The position numbers and the translations under genes were made by a program. A stretch of 64,000 nucleotides of DNA from Cyanoderma ruficeps (lineage: Eukaryota > Chordata > Aves > Passeriformes > Timaliidae), in assembly GCA_008694505.1 (NCBI GenBank), contig VZDJ01000034.1:4434514-4498513 (forward strand). The letters are read 5' to 3'. Under the pieces are notes generated by a model. The model saw only the letters and a program-made list of their open reading frames with translations. It was not told the origin of the DNA and searched no databases. Positions 11,346 through 24,399 of the stretch are shown here, piece by piece (within the stretch, counting starts at the first letter, position 1; each line of letters starts with the position of its first letter).

Positions 11346-12739
11346 GAGAGTATTTAGTGGTAAACCTGCAGCATCCAGGCTGAGGCATCAGTAGGGTCTG
11401 GATACAGGAAAAGTCAGAGAAAAAAAACCCATTTCTTTGTTTGCCTTGCAGTTGCCTTTTTCTGCCTCACTGGCCTCAAACAGCTCAGGTTTGGTTGCTT
11501 TGTTTTCAAACTGCATTTTGTCTTTATCAGCTGCAGTTTTTATGGGGAAAGGATCACTGCTGCCAGTACGGATGAGTGGGACACTTGGATACATGTAAAC
11601 CCTCCATTTATGGAACAAAATATCTCTGCCACAGCCACTCTCCATACTCTTGGCTGTCTCCTGGTTTTGATCCTAATCCTCTTTACCTGTTAGAACTCTT
11701 TTTGTTTAGGGAGACACTGACTAATTTTGCTGCAAGTAGCAGAGCTTCTTTCCTTCATCCACAATTAAAATTCAAACTGCGAGAGAAGCCTTGGAATCCT
11801 TTTCAGAGCAGACGATGAAAACAAAGTATCACAGGGGAATTGTGCTCTAAAAACTGGAGAAGACAATAAATGTTTTATGAAATTCTACATCCTAAGGTCA
11901 AGCTCAATGCACAAAAAAGGCTTAGGTGCAAACCCACATTGCTGGGAAAACATTTTGTTCTGGTCAGTCAAAATTTAGAATATAAAATGCCAGAGCTGTT
12001 CTCTTTTTATCTTACTGGAAGGAAAAGGGGGCCTGTAGAAAAGAATGCAGACTTTCAAAGATATTTGATTTTTTTTTTTAAATAAGAAAGATCACCTTGG
12101 GCACTCAGTGAAAGGAGAAAATCAATTTCTACTTCAAACCTAGAAATGAATCTGCAAAGCTGAATCTGCATAAAAGTGCTTAATTTTGACTTTTTTTTTT
12201 TTTACCCTGCTTTCCCAAGTAGCTCGAAAAGGAAACAAAAGAGAAGAGCTTAATGTCGAGCCCTTATTTGTGCATTGGTTTTTTTCTCTCTTCCCGTGCT
12301 GGGACTTTATGGCACAAACTACTTCCTTCCACAAGTGAGGAAGTGCAGTCCCGAGGTCCAAGTGCTGACCTGGGAAATGCAGTTTGGTGACTTTTCTGCC
12401 CCAGGCTTCCCCCATGACACTGGTCTGTAGAGCAGGGGCTGCAGCTCTGCCTTTTCTTGCACAGAATTTGGAGGATGAACACATTGAGCGTGGGCTGCGC
12501 TGTCACATTGAAATACAGGTACAGTCAGAGCATGATGAACTTTGTGTGGGACATGAAGTGCAGGAAAAAAACCTCCCCACTCCCTCCCCCTCTTAAGGGG
12601 CGAATCTGGAGAAGAAATTAGGGCAAAATGTGAGATTTAGAAACAGCTCCCGGACTTCAGGTGCCTCATCACAATATTCCTAACTAGGGGAAGATGCTGA
12701 GAGGAGAAAGGGAAGGTTTCCTCAGCTCCATGGGGCTGG

Positions 12740-13145
12740 AAATGTTTCTTTCCCAAAAAGCCAGCCAGGCAGCTGTCAGAGAGCCCGGGCCGCCGTGCTG
12801 AAGGTGGGGGAAGCTGCTCTGCCCCGCACATAAGGTCACTCCAGCTGGGTTTGAAGGAAACAGAGCTGTGATTAGCCAGCAAAGCAGACGGCCATAAAAA
12901 TAAACACCCCGCGTGTGTTTGGAGAACGTTTCCTCCGCCCTTGGCTGAGCTGCCTGCTCCCAGCAGATGGGGGAAGTGAGCCGGAGTGGCCCCGGTGAAG
13001 GTCGGCTGGGCAGACTGCAAGGCCAACACACAGCGGCAATTACATTTAGTGCGATTATTTGGAGGGGAAAAAAACCCCAAAAACGTGGTACGCTTTTATT
13101 CCTTACTTATTGCGCATATAGACGTTTCCCTCTTGATAAAAGGCC
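12740..13145. promoter_or_regulatory. Candidate regulatory block
   Basis: A locally GC-rich block with GCCATAAAAATAAACACC (near 12889; TATA/forkhead-like), GATTAGCCAGC and a CpG-containing flank. It is unlike the surrounding AT-rich intergenic DNA and has no coding frame I would accept. Regulatory function is a guess from composition. Confidence 0.2.
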
Positions 13146-13382
13146 CACAGTACCTGCTGTAAAATACTGAAATTCAAATGACTTAGGCCAGCTGGGAAAT
13201 AAAAAAGCGTATGTTCGGTTATTTTCCACTGTAATAATGAGGAAAAAATTGGTGATAATGAGTAGGGTTCTCTCTCAATCAAGGAACATCCTGGAGTGTA
13301 TCAGACTCCAGCTCTACCACAGATATCCTGGGCACCTAGATATGTTTCAATGTCTCTGCCTTTATTTTCCATTGGTAAACAA

Positions 13383-13805
13383 TTCTAGGATCCAGAGTTT
13401 GGAAGGGACCTTTGGACATGCCCTAATCCAGCCCCCACTGCTCACCGTGGGCAGCCAGAGGAGCTTGTCCTGCCCACTGTGGCTCTGAATTCTCCAAGGA
13501 TGCAGCTCTCACTGCCCCTCTGGGCAACCTCTTCTATTGTCTGATCCTCCTTACAGTGAAAATAGGTTTTTGGACTGTTGGGAGTGGAATTTCCTATATT
13601 TGGGATTGTTCCTACAGCTTCTTACTGTGCAAACTGGTGCCCAGTGAGAAAAGTCTGCCTCTGTCTCCTTTATACTTTCCCCCCAGGTATTTATCCACAT
13701 TTATAGATCCCTCCTGTACCACCTCATCCTGAGGCCAAAGACTCCCAGCTTGCTCATCCTTCCCTCATACGTCAGACACTTCGATGCCTTAATCATCCAA
13801 ATATT
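13383..13805 (-). mobile_element. CR1 LINE fragment, old, 3' end
   Basis: It begins with a diverged form of the reverse-complement CR1 3' end (TTTGGAAGGGACCTTTGGACATG...CTAATCCAGCCCCC). It continues through a block on hydrophobic, CT-rich sequence (CTGGGCAACCTCTTC, CCTCCTTACAGTGAAAATAGG, CTCATCCTGAGGCCAAAGACTCCCAGC) recognisable from avian CR1. Only the 3' part of the element is present, in minus orientation, and it is well diverged. Confidence 0.8.
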
Positions 13806-14639
13806 TAACTCCATCATTTCTCCAACTCGTGTAAACCATCCAGGAATTTCCCCTGAATCCCGGCGTGCTGTTTAAGGCCTTTCTCCCGCCTGTGGTTTGA
13901 AGAGCTGCAGAAAGCAGAGCGTGAAGTCCCCCGTGGATGCCTGTCCCTGTCCCTCTCCCCTGGCTGGCGGCGGTGCCACCTGGGCACAGGTGACTGCAGG
14001 GCTGGCACTGCCATTGCGTCACCTCCCACGACCGTGTGACAGAGGCCACCTCGGCGCGGCCACCTCGGCGTGGCCCCACGGGAAGGGGAGTGCAAGGTGA
14101 AATCAGAGGAAGATCAATCTCCTCTCCTCTCTCCTCTGCTCCACACCAACTGTTTAGCCAGAAATGGATAAGCTGCTGGAAGGCAGGAAAAATAAATGCA
14201 ACCTTCCTCCTGCTTTGCACGGGGCTTTGGGGTGGAAGGTGCTACAGAAATGCTCCTCCTTTGGGAGACCACGCTTTGGAAGCACAGGAAATTGTCTGGA
14301 ATAAAAAAAGAACACAAGGAATAATGCTTTGCCAGGCCAGAGAAGGAAGAGAGATTTCCTTTCCTTTCTCTAGTTTATGACATTGTCACCAACAAGAAAA
14401 CCATGTTTCATCAGAGCTTGGCCTTGCTGCCCCAGGTTCCAATCAAAATGGTTATTGATGAAAAATCCTAAGTGAATTGTAGCTAGAGATACTGCAAACC
14501 CACTGCTCAGTGCTATGCCAGAATAATAGCAACGAAGATTCAAAGTTCCTCATTGATTCCCAGCTCTTGATTTCCTAACATATCCCACTATTTTAGGTAC
14601 AAAACCTACACCCCAAAACCTCTTGGCTTTCACTAATGT

Positions 14640-14745
14640 GCAAGATGCCAGGTAACGCACATTAATGTAATTAGACAGCACAACAAAATCAGGATAATTT
14701 GAGCATCTATAGACTTCTTCACCCATTTATAATTATAAATCATGA
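14640..14745. promoter_or_regulatory. AT-rich block with homeodomain-like cores and a 16-bp palindrome
   Basis: It holds CATTAATGTAATTAGA (two TAAT/ATTA cores) and the perfect palindrome ATTTATAATTATAAAT at 14725-14740. It resembles a developmental enhancer core, but nothing else supports the call. Confidence 0.25.
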
Positions 14746-17478
14746 AAGTGCAAGCGTGTCTATGTGTCTAATGAACTGATGGCTGTCACCACAGCCCTTC
14801 CTCCTGTCCCCCCCATTTTTGTGATCAGGCCTGCTCCTTTCAGGCTTCTTGGTGCCTCGTCCCTCTGTAACCCTGTGCAGTCACTTACCCACGGACCTGT
14901 GGTTAATCCTGATGCCCAAATGGCTCCTTTGAGTCTGAAACAACACTCAGAGAAATGAAACTAAAATAAAGGGAGTTTCTCATCCATCTGGAGATGGGGT
15001 GGGGGATGGAAGAGGCAACTGCTAGGTCCAAAATCAGATTGTTCTTTATGACATGAGCCCCAAACCAGAGGTGTGGATGTAGAAGGGTCTTTCTTCCAAT
15101 CTGCATGTCTGAGTTCTAGTGACTCGCATCCAAAGCTGTGGCTCCATTGTCTTGAATTCAGGGAAGGCTCCAGTATAAAATCTCTGGCACAGGAAGTTCA
15201 GCTTCCTCTCCAGATTTCCTTCCTCCACCTCCTTATATGCAGAACAGCAGGGAACTCACTTTGGCCTTGCCAGTGCAAGTGAAACTCTCAGGACTGCAGA
15301 GCAGTTTGAGTTTATGGCCAACACCTTCAGCTCAAGGGTTCAATGGAGGCAGCACAGACCAGTGGTCCTTGGTGACAACACAATCCCAAAATATCCTCAG
15401 CTGCTGAGCTGTGTTTGGTACCTGCACGTGAAGCTGCACCCAGTCCCTCAGCAAACTTGATCAGCAAAGGTGACACTCTTAGAGACATTCAAACCATTTC
15501 CACAGTCAAACTCTTATTGACGACACTGAGCATCAATCAAAGGCAGCAAACTGGGCCATCAGGTAACTTTGCTACAATCACAAAGCAAGAAATACTGTGG
15601 AAAAGCAGGTTTGGATCCAGTCAATGCCTGAACTATCACTAATTATTACAGGCTAATTTCACTTTCTAGATTTTTATCAGGCTTTAGTGTCCTTTAAAAA
15701 CAGCCTGCTAGACTTCAGACCAAGGGTCAGGCAGTTCAATTGCCCAGTTTGAACCTCAAACTAAAACAGGAATAATGTGGGCACCATTACAACTGGAAGC
15801 TGATGTGAAGTTTGCTGGGAGAATGTCTGAGCATGGCACAACCTTAAAGACTTCTGAGCTATGTCTGTAGGAACAGGATCTGTGGATCTGTGTGCACAGA
15901 TCCTCACCAGCATCCCAGAAGCAAAATGCCAGGGAGTGGGGCTCAATTCAAGTATGGCAAGGCACTGATGCAGCTCATGATGCTTCCAGTTCTGGAATCT
16001 GCCTGCGGGGCTCTCTCTGGGATGTGTGGCTCTGCTGCCCAATGCATGTATCCCCACGGGAATTCTCTCCAGGTGTAACCAACCCAGCAGGCTGTGCCTG
16101 CACAGTGTGACTAAGCTCCACCAGGCAGAGGTTCTTCCATCCCCAGCCCCTCTCCTGAACAGAACGTGCTCTCCTGGGGAAGGAACAGAGGCAGCCCCTG
16201 CTCCAGTACCTGTCACAGCACAGCTGGAGCAGCCACCCGCAGAGTGCAGGGAGAGGGGAGGGCACCTGCACGGGCTGTTCTGGGCAGCGGCACTGGGAAC
16301 AGGACGGGCAGGGAGCTCTGCTGCCCCCCTGCACGGAGTCTCCGTTCCCAAGACCCCCCTCACCTCTCGCTGCCAGACAGAAACACACAGACCTGCCTTT
16401 AGCCGCAGCACAGGCTCGGCAAGTGCAGAAATAACCTCGGGCAGGCGATGCAGACAGAGCAGAAGGCTGCCCTCGGCTCCTCTCTGCCAGCTCTCCCCGG
16501 TGACACGTGCTCCCAAGGTAAGAATGTCACCACTGAAAGCACAGCCGAGTCACCTCAGCGCCATGGCAGCGGGCCGGGCTGGGCAGCAGGAAGGGGTTAA
16601 AGCCCACGAGTCACCTGCTACTCCGTACAAGAAAACACAAAAGAGTCATTGGGTTTCAGTCACATCCAGATGCTCAAAGCGAGAGGTTAATAAATAATAA
16701 ATAGGAGTAGCATCAATTACAAACGCCAAAGGGGGATGATGTCTCTGGATGCGTTTCTGCTGACTGGTGCACATTAGGAAACCACAGAGTGCTTTTAGCT
16801 TTGACTCCAACATTAATTTTGGCAGCGGAAAGAGGTTTTATTAAAAGTACTGAAAATGTCATTCATCTTTATTCGTATTACATTTGTTACAAGGATTTAA
16901 ACCCCAATATGGAACTATGGGGAGAAGAAAAAATTGAAATTGACTCATCTGATCATAAAAATAAACGGAACTCTAAACATGTTTTAAATAGTAAGAAGTA
17001 CATTTGGGTGTTATATTTCTAATAGTGGAAGGTGGTACTGATATGGACTGGTTTTCATGGTTTGTTTTTTCTCTAAGGTGTTCTTTTTGAAGCCCTTACA
17101 AACTAAATTATTTGTAGGTATGCTGTGATGGTAGCCCATCATCCATAGGGCAAAAACAAATAAAAGCTGGAAACGTGGAGAATTGAAACCGTTCAACTAT
17201 TATTATTAAATTCAATGGAAACAAAACTATTCTTTGAGGTACTACCCAGTAATCCAAGAGGTTCAAAATCCTGGAATTTTTCAATTTACTCAAAATTGTC
17301 TTTTTGTCTATTTTAGTTAAGTGCTGAATAGCACATTGACAATGGTGGATCTTTTCTAGGATGTTCCCAAGCAGAAGTTAGTGGGGAATTGCAGTTACCT
17401 GCAGTCTAGGACCCCTAACCTGAAATCCAGATTTTTCTGCTGCAAAGGAAAAATTTGCAAAATGAAAAAAAAAAAAAA

Positions 17479-17487
17479 NNNNNNNNN
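17479..17487. other. Assembly gap (9 N) in a poly(A) run
   Basis: Nine Ns are flanked by A14 on the left and A16 on the right. The true length of this A-tract is unknown, and any frame reported across it is meaningless. Confidence 0.98.
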
Positions 17488-18824
17488 AAAAAAAAAAAAA
17501 AAACTGATGCAAATCCCTACCGGCACCACTGTGGCAGAAATCACAAAAGCCCAATGGCCTTTCTGTTTATGGGAATGGCACAACAAAACCAGAAATGAAA
17601 GAGCACAATTCCACCCAGAAAGGGGATGGTTTATGTTACTGTGAGTATCTATTTTTTAATGTATTTCTCGACTCTTTGGAACTCCTTAATCAAAACTTGT
17701 TTGCGTTTTAAGGTTTATAAAAATATTTCCCATCAAAATTATTTCTTCAGTAAATATTTTGGCTTGACTAAGCAAAAATATACATGTAGAGGGGCTTATT
17801 TTTTTCCACTACATGTAATTGTCTTTGTATAAAAACTAAATTTCACATGCTGTTTATTTACTAAAACATTCATTCAGCCTCTGAAAATCCCACTGTGTTG
17901 GCTGTTTGTACTTGGTCAGTTGTCTTGAGCAGTGGCTTGAGAGATGTTACACTTAATATAAGTTTCGTTTTGCTGTATGGAAACATGAATTTTATAAGCA
18001 TGTTCTTTGTAACAGGGCGTCCCAAAGAAGGGTTTCACAGAACTGCTGACAAATGCTTCGAGATTTGGGATATTTACTGTAACAGATCCCAGAGGTCACA
18101 AGAAAGTTCTCTTTTCTGTAAATTTAGAATCCAGCCCAGCCCCTCGCTCGAAGGACATGAACTTTCACAGATAGAAAAATAGTTTGGCTGCAAGTTTTTT
18201 CATTCTGAGCAGCAACTGAACCGTGTTTTGCATGGTCCCAGTACCTTTTCCCAAATAAATACTTATTTTTGGAGCATGGGATGCACCCATCACTGAACCT
18301 ACTCATTTTATTACCTACTGCAATTCAATTAATGCACACCTAACCCCTGTTCTCTATGGTAATTAGGTTTTGTTTGACTTCCCATGGATTCTCCAAGGAC
18401 ACTGGTACAAGTTCCCTGGCCATGAATATTTTTGTTTTGTAACTGCATTTTTGTTTGCTGGATTCTGGAATCTTGCAGCAGCACTGAAGTTCTCCTTCAG
18501 CTGCAGGTCATGCTCTTTGAGAGAACAGAAATCTCAGTAACAGCTTCCCTACAACACACACCTGTGCCCACTCTCCCACACTGCTCTGCCAAGGGTGGAA
18601 GAACGGGATGGAAGCTCCATGGGAATCTAACACACAGCAAGGTGAGCAACTTCTTTCTTGTTTTTGAAGGCATTTCAAATTTTACCACAGGTCTGGTGTG
18701 TCTGAGACCATGGAAAGTTCAGTAGCTGGGCTGAATTCTCAATGTGGATTCTAAACTCTCAGCATCTCCTGGGTCCCAGTTGTTTTTCTGTTTGTTGTTC
18801 AATGAACCACTTGAGGAAAGTCCC

Positions 18825-18895
18825 TTTAAATGGGGAAATATGAGGCTTTAAATGGGGAAATATGAAGCTTTAAAGCAGGAAATATGAGGCTTTAA
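18825..18895. repeat. Short 22-bp tandem repeat (about 3 copies)
   Basis: The units read TTTAAATGGGGAAATATGAGGC, the same with AAGC, and a third diverged copy with AAAGCAGGAAATATGAGGC. It is a small local expansion with no coding sense. Confidence 0.85.
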
Positions 18896-18983
18896 GCTTT
18901 TACTCAAACTGCTTGATCAGCATTCATTCCACCCAAATATTACCTACTTAAAGGAAGACCTGCCTGTGAGCAATTGGTTGGGA

Positions 18984-19007
18984 GTGTTTATAGATGTCTA
19001 TAAACAC
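18984..19007. repeat. Near-perfect 24-bp palindrome with inverted forkhead-like sites
   Basis: Arms GTGTTTATAGA (18984-18994) and TCTATAAACAC (18997-19007) are exact reverse complements around a 2-bp spacer. Each arm contains TGTTTAT/ATAAACA, which matches forkhead-type binding cores. Confidence 0.9.
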
Positions 19008-22000
19008 AGTGCAGAATCTGATTTCTAAGATAATTGTAACAATTCCCTTTGTCCTATTATATTATTTTCCAAGAGCAACAAAGGACTTCCAAAAGCCAAG
19101 CTACGGCTTGTGGGTTTAAAGTTACAGCAAAAATGTGAACTCCCAACAAATACCTGAGTACAAAGGACAACCAGAGTGATCCCCACACATTGGAAAGAGC
19201 TCTTGTACAATTCCGACTGTAGGGAAAAAAGCCCTCAAAGTTATTCTTCTGGCTTTCTCAGGATGGATTTGTATAAATAGAATGAAAAAAAAAGGAGAAT
19301 TGGTATTTCTTAAGTGCACAAGCATGCTCTGACCAAGCTTGAGACACTTGTTTGTGTTTCAAGGTTGCAAGATGAAAAAACAGAAAAGTTCAGAACAGGT
19401 CTCCCAGCAGAGTTTTGTGTTTTGTTGAACAAGTATCCACACAGATCACAGAATTCTGTATTTGTGTCACACTGTAGGATTGCTTCACGGTATAAAATCA
19501 GGTGTTGACTGTGAGGAACAGTAGATCCAGGTTCAAGCAACCCAAACATTTCATCTCCCTTTTTTCCATAAAGTGCTGGGTGTTGGTGGCTAAATAATTT
19601 CTCATCATTCTGCATCAGCTTCCTATGTCTAAGATAACAGTATTGATATTTCTTTGGCTTTGGAAAATGCTTCAAGTTCTGCCAAACATAGAAACCAGAA
19701 ATAAATTTGTATTATTGTTGAGTCAGAGATACCTGTGACATTGATTTTTTTAAATGGGTCACAAGGGAACAGGAGCAAGGTTTTCCCTGGAAATGAAAGC
19801 ACCTCCAGCCATAATTTGTGAGAAAACAAGACTAGAATTTGTGAGGAAACAGGACTAGAGATAATGCCTTTTTAAGGACATGGAGCTCAGTGTGTCCTGT
19901 TCCAACCCTGCCTCTGTTGAGGATGAAATATTCAAAGACAATCATATAACAGACATGATTATAACATTCCCAGGAACACAGGCAGGAAAGCTCTGGGCCT
20001 TCACAACTCTGCTGCTCTGCTCACACAGCAATGGATTTTTCCAAAGGATTTTGAAGTGACTTCCAAAGTCTCTCAACAATCCTGAATTAACTGTCCTTGA
20101 ACCCATTTCACACATAACCCATCCTGATCCTCACCATAAGAAAGGGATTCAGGAACATCTTCCAGGACTGCATTAGTTATAAACTCAGGTCTCTGGACTT
20201 TCCCAACTGACACAAAGACTCTCAGAACCAGTTCCCCTTACCTTAAAACCTTGTCAATTATATTCTCTGCAGACTAACACAGTTTTGCTAATTTTATGCC
20301 ATGTTCTCAGAAGTGTTTAAAATAACTCTTTTGTTCCATAATAATAGGGAAACTGAAAGAAACTGTGAGAATGCAGAATGTAACTAAGGAGACTGAGCTA
20401 CTCCTACTTTTTGCTCTGCCTGGCCCCACTGAGGATTTCTATTCAGTTTGCTTTTACTTATTTATTTTCTCTAATGAATGATCTTGATATTTTGCTACCT
20501 GGGTCCTTCCTCAGAAGGAAGCAGTGATGATTGTCATCCAATTGTTAAAGAAGTGGCAAATAACAGCAGGTTGGAACAGCTCTGAATAAGGTTTTAAAAA
20601 ATAAAACAATAGAAAAAAAATGAGTTCTGAATACACTCAGGATTGAAGCACAGCTGAAGTTTAGACATTGTATAAGCTTCCTTTAATTTTGGTGCAATGT
20701 CAGGAGAAATGAGAGTTCTGCTTTGCTTTAGGGACCAAATGGAGAACTTCAAACTAATTCAGAACCACGTGAGTGTCTCCTTGGCTCTCTCCAGGGCTCA
20801 CAAAATGCACTCTGCAGCCATCAGAGGATACAAAGGCAGATACAAAACGTTATGGACTGGGAAATGGTGCGATTCTGGAACACGAGGTGGAGTTTCGAGT
20901 CAGTCTATTAAAAACTCTTATCTCAGGTTACAAGGAAAGGAGGCAAAACATAATTATTTATTATTTCAGCAGTATCCTTATACCATCTGAGGAGCTTGGC
21001 AATTTTGAGAAGTGCTGATTTTCCACCCTTTACTAGAAAGCACAATTTATACCTGCTTGGTGACAGTTATTCCCTCAGAGACCAGGAGCATCTTGATTTA
21101 CCATAAAAATCGTGCAATATTTTCACTCAGGTAACAACCTGGAAATTTCGGTTATTACAATAGTATTTGTATGCAAAAATTAATTACTTTAAGAAGTGAA
21201 ACTGCCCACAGCTTCACCTAACTCAGAATGATCCCAACAAAGGGGTTAATGTCAGCTGGTTGAGAAAAAGGTGCAAGAAGTTTTGAAATGGAGAACTATG
21301 GAGCAACCTCTCCACAGAGAAGTTTTCTGTAGCTCTAACCCAGGATCAAAACTGTAACTTCAAAGTGGACTAACAAAAAAAAACATTAGAATTGCTTTTA
21401 TTAATGATCTATACCACATCTTCAAGCAGCCACAGGTATTTTCAGCTAAACTTTTAGTTAGAAACAATATTTTTGCAGTGTATAGAAAGAGATAAACTTA
21501 TATCTGGTAAGTCCACTTGGTGATTTGCACATTCACCCACTGAACAGTACAAACAAATTCAGTTTGTTGGCAGTTCACGGATCTGTGTGAAAAATTAAGA
21601 TTAAAAATGAAAAAGAAATTTAAAAAGTTAAGATCATGCCCGTGCAGCAGCTCCCAACACAGGATTACATGAGGACAGCAGAATAAACCACCTTGTTGCC
21701 CACAGCAATGTGGGATTCTTCTGCCACAGGTTTTTTCAATGCAGCAAAACCGATTTGTCCAGTGAGATGCACAAACCAAACCAAAGCTCAGCCAACCCCA
21801 CCTGGAACAACCTCCCCTCTGTAAAAAACCATTTCCAACCCTCCCCATACCAGCAGAGTAACTGTGCATCAATCAAACTTCTCACTGGAGAACAAGAGAG
21901 AATTAAGGCACTGGATCAGAAACAGGAACTATTGCAACAGTTGTATTTTTACAAAAGAATAGGTGTGGTGAAAGCACTGGCTGTGTGTAAATGTGCTATA

Positions 22001-22316
22001 AACACTTCTGACTGAGCCAGGCTCCTTACCCAGATTCCATGGATTTGAAGACACGGCAGAGCACAGACCTGTGGACAGAAATTCCCTTTGGCTCCAGCGA
22101 AACAGAGAATGCATAAAAATTACAATGCAAGGGAAAAAATAGAGATTCCTAGGAGAGGATAAGATCTGAATGTGTATTTTATTAAAGAAAACCCAACCAA
22201 ACTATGTTTAGTTATTAGAATTGTACCACTGGTAAAAGCATGTAAGAAATGTAAGGAGGAAAAGCAGTATCTGTATGATAAGAATGTGCAATGGGAAAAA
22301 AGCACACATTAGTTTA

Positions 22317-22357
22317 TAATTATATCATTTATGATTATGTAATTTATGATATAATTA
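22317..22357. repeat. AT-rich inverted repeat, 12-bp arms
   Basis: TAATTATATCAT (22317-22328) and ATGATATAATTA (22346-22357) are exact reverse complements with a 17-bp spacer. Such hairpins are common in AT-rich DNA; no function is implied. Confidence 0.8.
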
Positions 22358-23942
22358 ATTCACACTGCAACTGTTCTAGTCCAATAACAAAATCTCAATG
22401 CAGTTATTTTCTCAAAGACTCAAAATGTGATTTAGTATTTGCTATCAATCTCAGAATGTTATCTTTATTCATTACACAGATTTTTTTCTGTATGATCCAG
22501 TGCTAGCTGAAAAATTTCCACAAAATCTCGTAAGATTGAGAAATTTTCCTTTGTAAAACAAGGGCTTTTCTTCTTGGTTTTTTTTTTTAATCCTTTTTTG
22601 CCTCATGTATTAAGTGGTCATTCCACATAAATGGTATATTCCCAAAAGGATACTTTAATCTCTGCTAAGCCTAAAAGCAATCTTAACTAAAAAAATTTAA
22701 AAAAACCAAAACAAACACAAACATGCAACTTGCCTACTATAAATCTCACTTAGATTTAATGACCAAAATATTGTGTGCAACTGCTTTTGAAATCTGCAGG
22801 CGACTTTGCAAATATCTAATAAACTTGTGGCATTTCTTGAGCACTTAGATTTAATCAGGATTTTCCAGATGGGGATGCTGGATGAATCTTTAGGCTCAAG
22901 AACATTGACACCTCCATCTGCACACAGTGTAGTTCCACAGATTTTAATAGGATAATTCCTGTCCACATTTCAAGGGTGGAACAGAAATTTCCCCTTGGTT
23001 ACTGCAAAGAGTATTAGCAACTTGGGACAGTAATTCAAGAATAATTTATTCTAATTTCAGTAATTTTTTTTATTTTGTTATTTGTAAATCTCAAGGTGAC
23101 GAATTAAAGCTTTAGTGCGTCGTAAAAGTTATTTAAAAACAAACATTTGATTATTATAAATCAAAGGCTTAACCACACCAGGATCTAATAGTTTTTCATA
23201 ACAGACAACCTGAATAATAGCCAATCCACTTTCCTCCAGTTTAATTGGCAAACCTGCTCTTTCTTTTACTAATTAAAGGTAACCACATCTCCCTTCAGAA
23301 AGCATGACAGAGGGAACACTTTGGTTTAAATTGTAGGGAAGCAAGAATCTACTGGGGCAAGAGTTTGCACAAAAAATATCAGCCTCTTCAACCTGTTTTT
23401 TTGGTTGTTTTGTTGTTGTGTTTTGTGGGGTCTTTTGTTTATTTTATTAGTGTGTTCATGCTGGATAGGTTTTAATTGAAAATGGGCTATAATGCTGTGG
23501 CTTGTTTTACTTTAACCTATTTTGGTTGCCAAGTAATCATCTTTTAGCAAGGTATAAACAAATACTGGGAAAACCCCCCACATTTAGACCTGTGATAGGA
23601 GGAAAAGTGATGCAATACTGTATCTCTACTTACTTTTCAATATTAATTAGGGTTTCAGTACGTGAGTTCTGGTGGGAAATGATTCCATTTTGGTAACATC
23701 TCTCCTGCCTGGTTTATGTGAAGTCCCGTCTGCAAGACAGAAATTGCAATTTTTATGCTTCCTTACTATTTTTTTCTACTTTCTCTTTCATGCAAACCCT
23801 TCCAGAGCAGTGATGGATGCTGTGAGGGGAAAATGAAAAGAATGCTCTGGAAATTTTGGCTGAGTACCTTTACAAGCAAAGCTGGAAAAAAACAAGTTCT
23901 ACGCTACAGAATTGCTACTTGTCAAGTTCCTGAGGGAATGAT

Positions 23943-24330
23943 CACGGAACCACAGATTTGTTAGGGTTGGAAGGGCCCTCTGGAGATCACCCTGGCCAAG
24001 GCAGAGTCACCTGGAGCAGATGAAATAGGAATAGTGTCGAGGTGGGTTTGGGATGGCTCCAGAAAGGGAGACTCCGTGCCCCCCCTGCTTCCTGCTACCC
24101 TCATGGAAAGGAGCCCTTCCTCATGCTGAGGCGTAACTTCTGGTTTAGTTTACAGTCATTGCTCCTCATCCTGTCGCTGGGCACCGCTGAGGAGTCTGGC
24201 ACCATCCTCTAACACCCCTCGGAGATATTTTTATTCATTAATGAGATCCCTTCTCAGCCTTCCCTTCCCAGACTAACCAGGCCCAGCTCCCACGGTCTCT
24301 CCTCACACGATGACATAAAGGCATGTATTG
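23943..24330 (-). mobile_element. CR1 LINE 3' fragment, minus orientation
   Basis: It opens with the hallmark reverse-complement CR1 3' terminus (CACAGATTTGTTAGGGTTGGAAGGGCCCTCTGGAGATC). It runs through CCTGTCGCTGGGCACC, GAGATCCCTTCTCAGCCTTCC and CAGACTAACCAGGCCCAGCTCCC. It is a 5'-truncated copy, the usual state for CR1, and ends just before the GNB1 CpG island. Confidence 0.9.
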
Positions 24331-24399
24331 CCTGCCAGCCTCTTGTGAGCAGCATTTTAAGGCCTGTGGCCTCTCTCCCGCCCTTTCCCGCTAGGCAGC

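Noticed and set aside
15761..16516. Long minus-strand frame (about 250 codons)
   Set aside because: It is in a GC-rich patch with few stops expected. There is no domain, no splice structure and no family resemblance.
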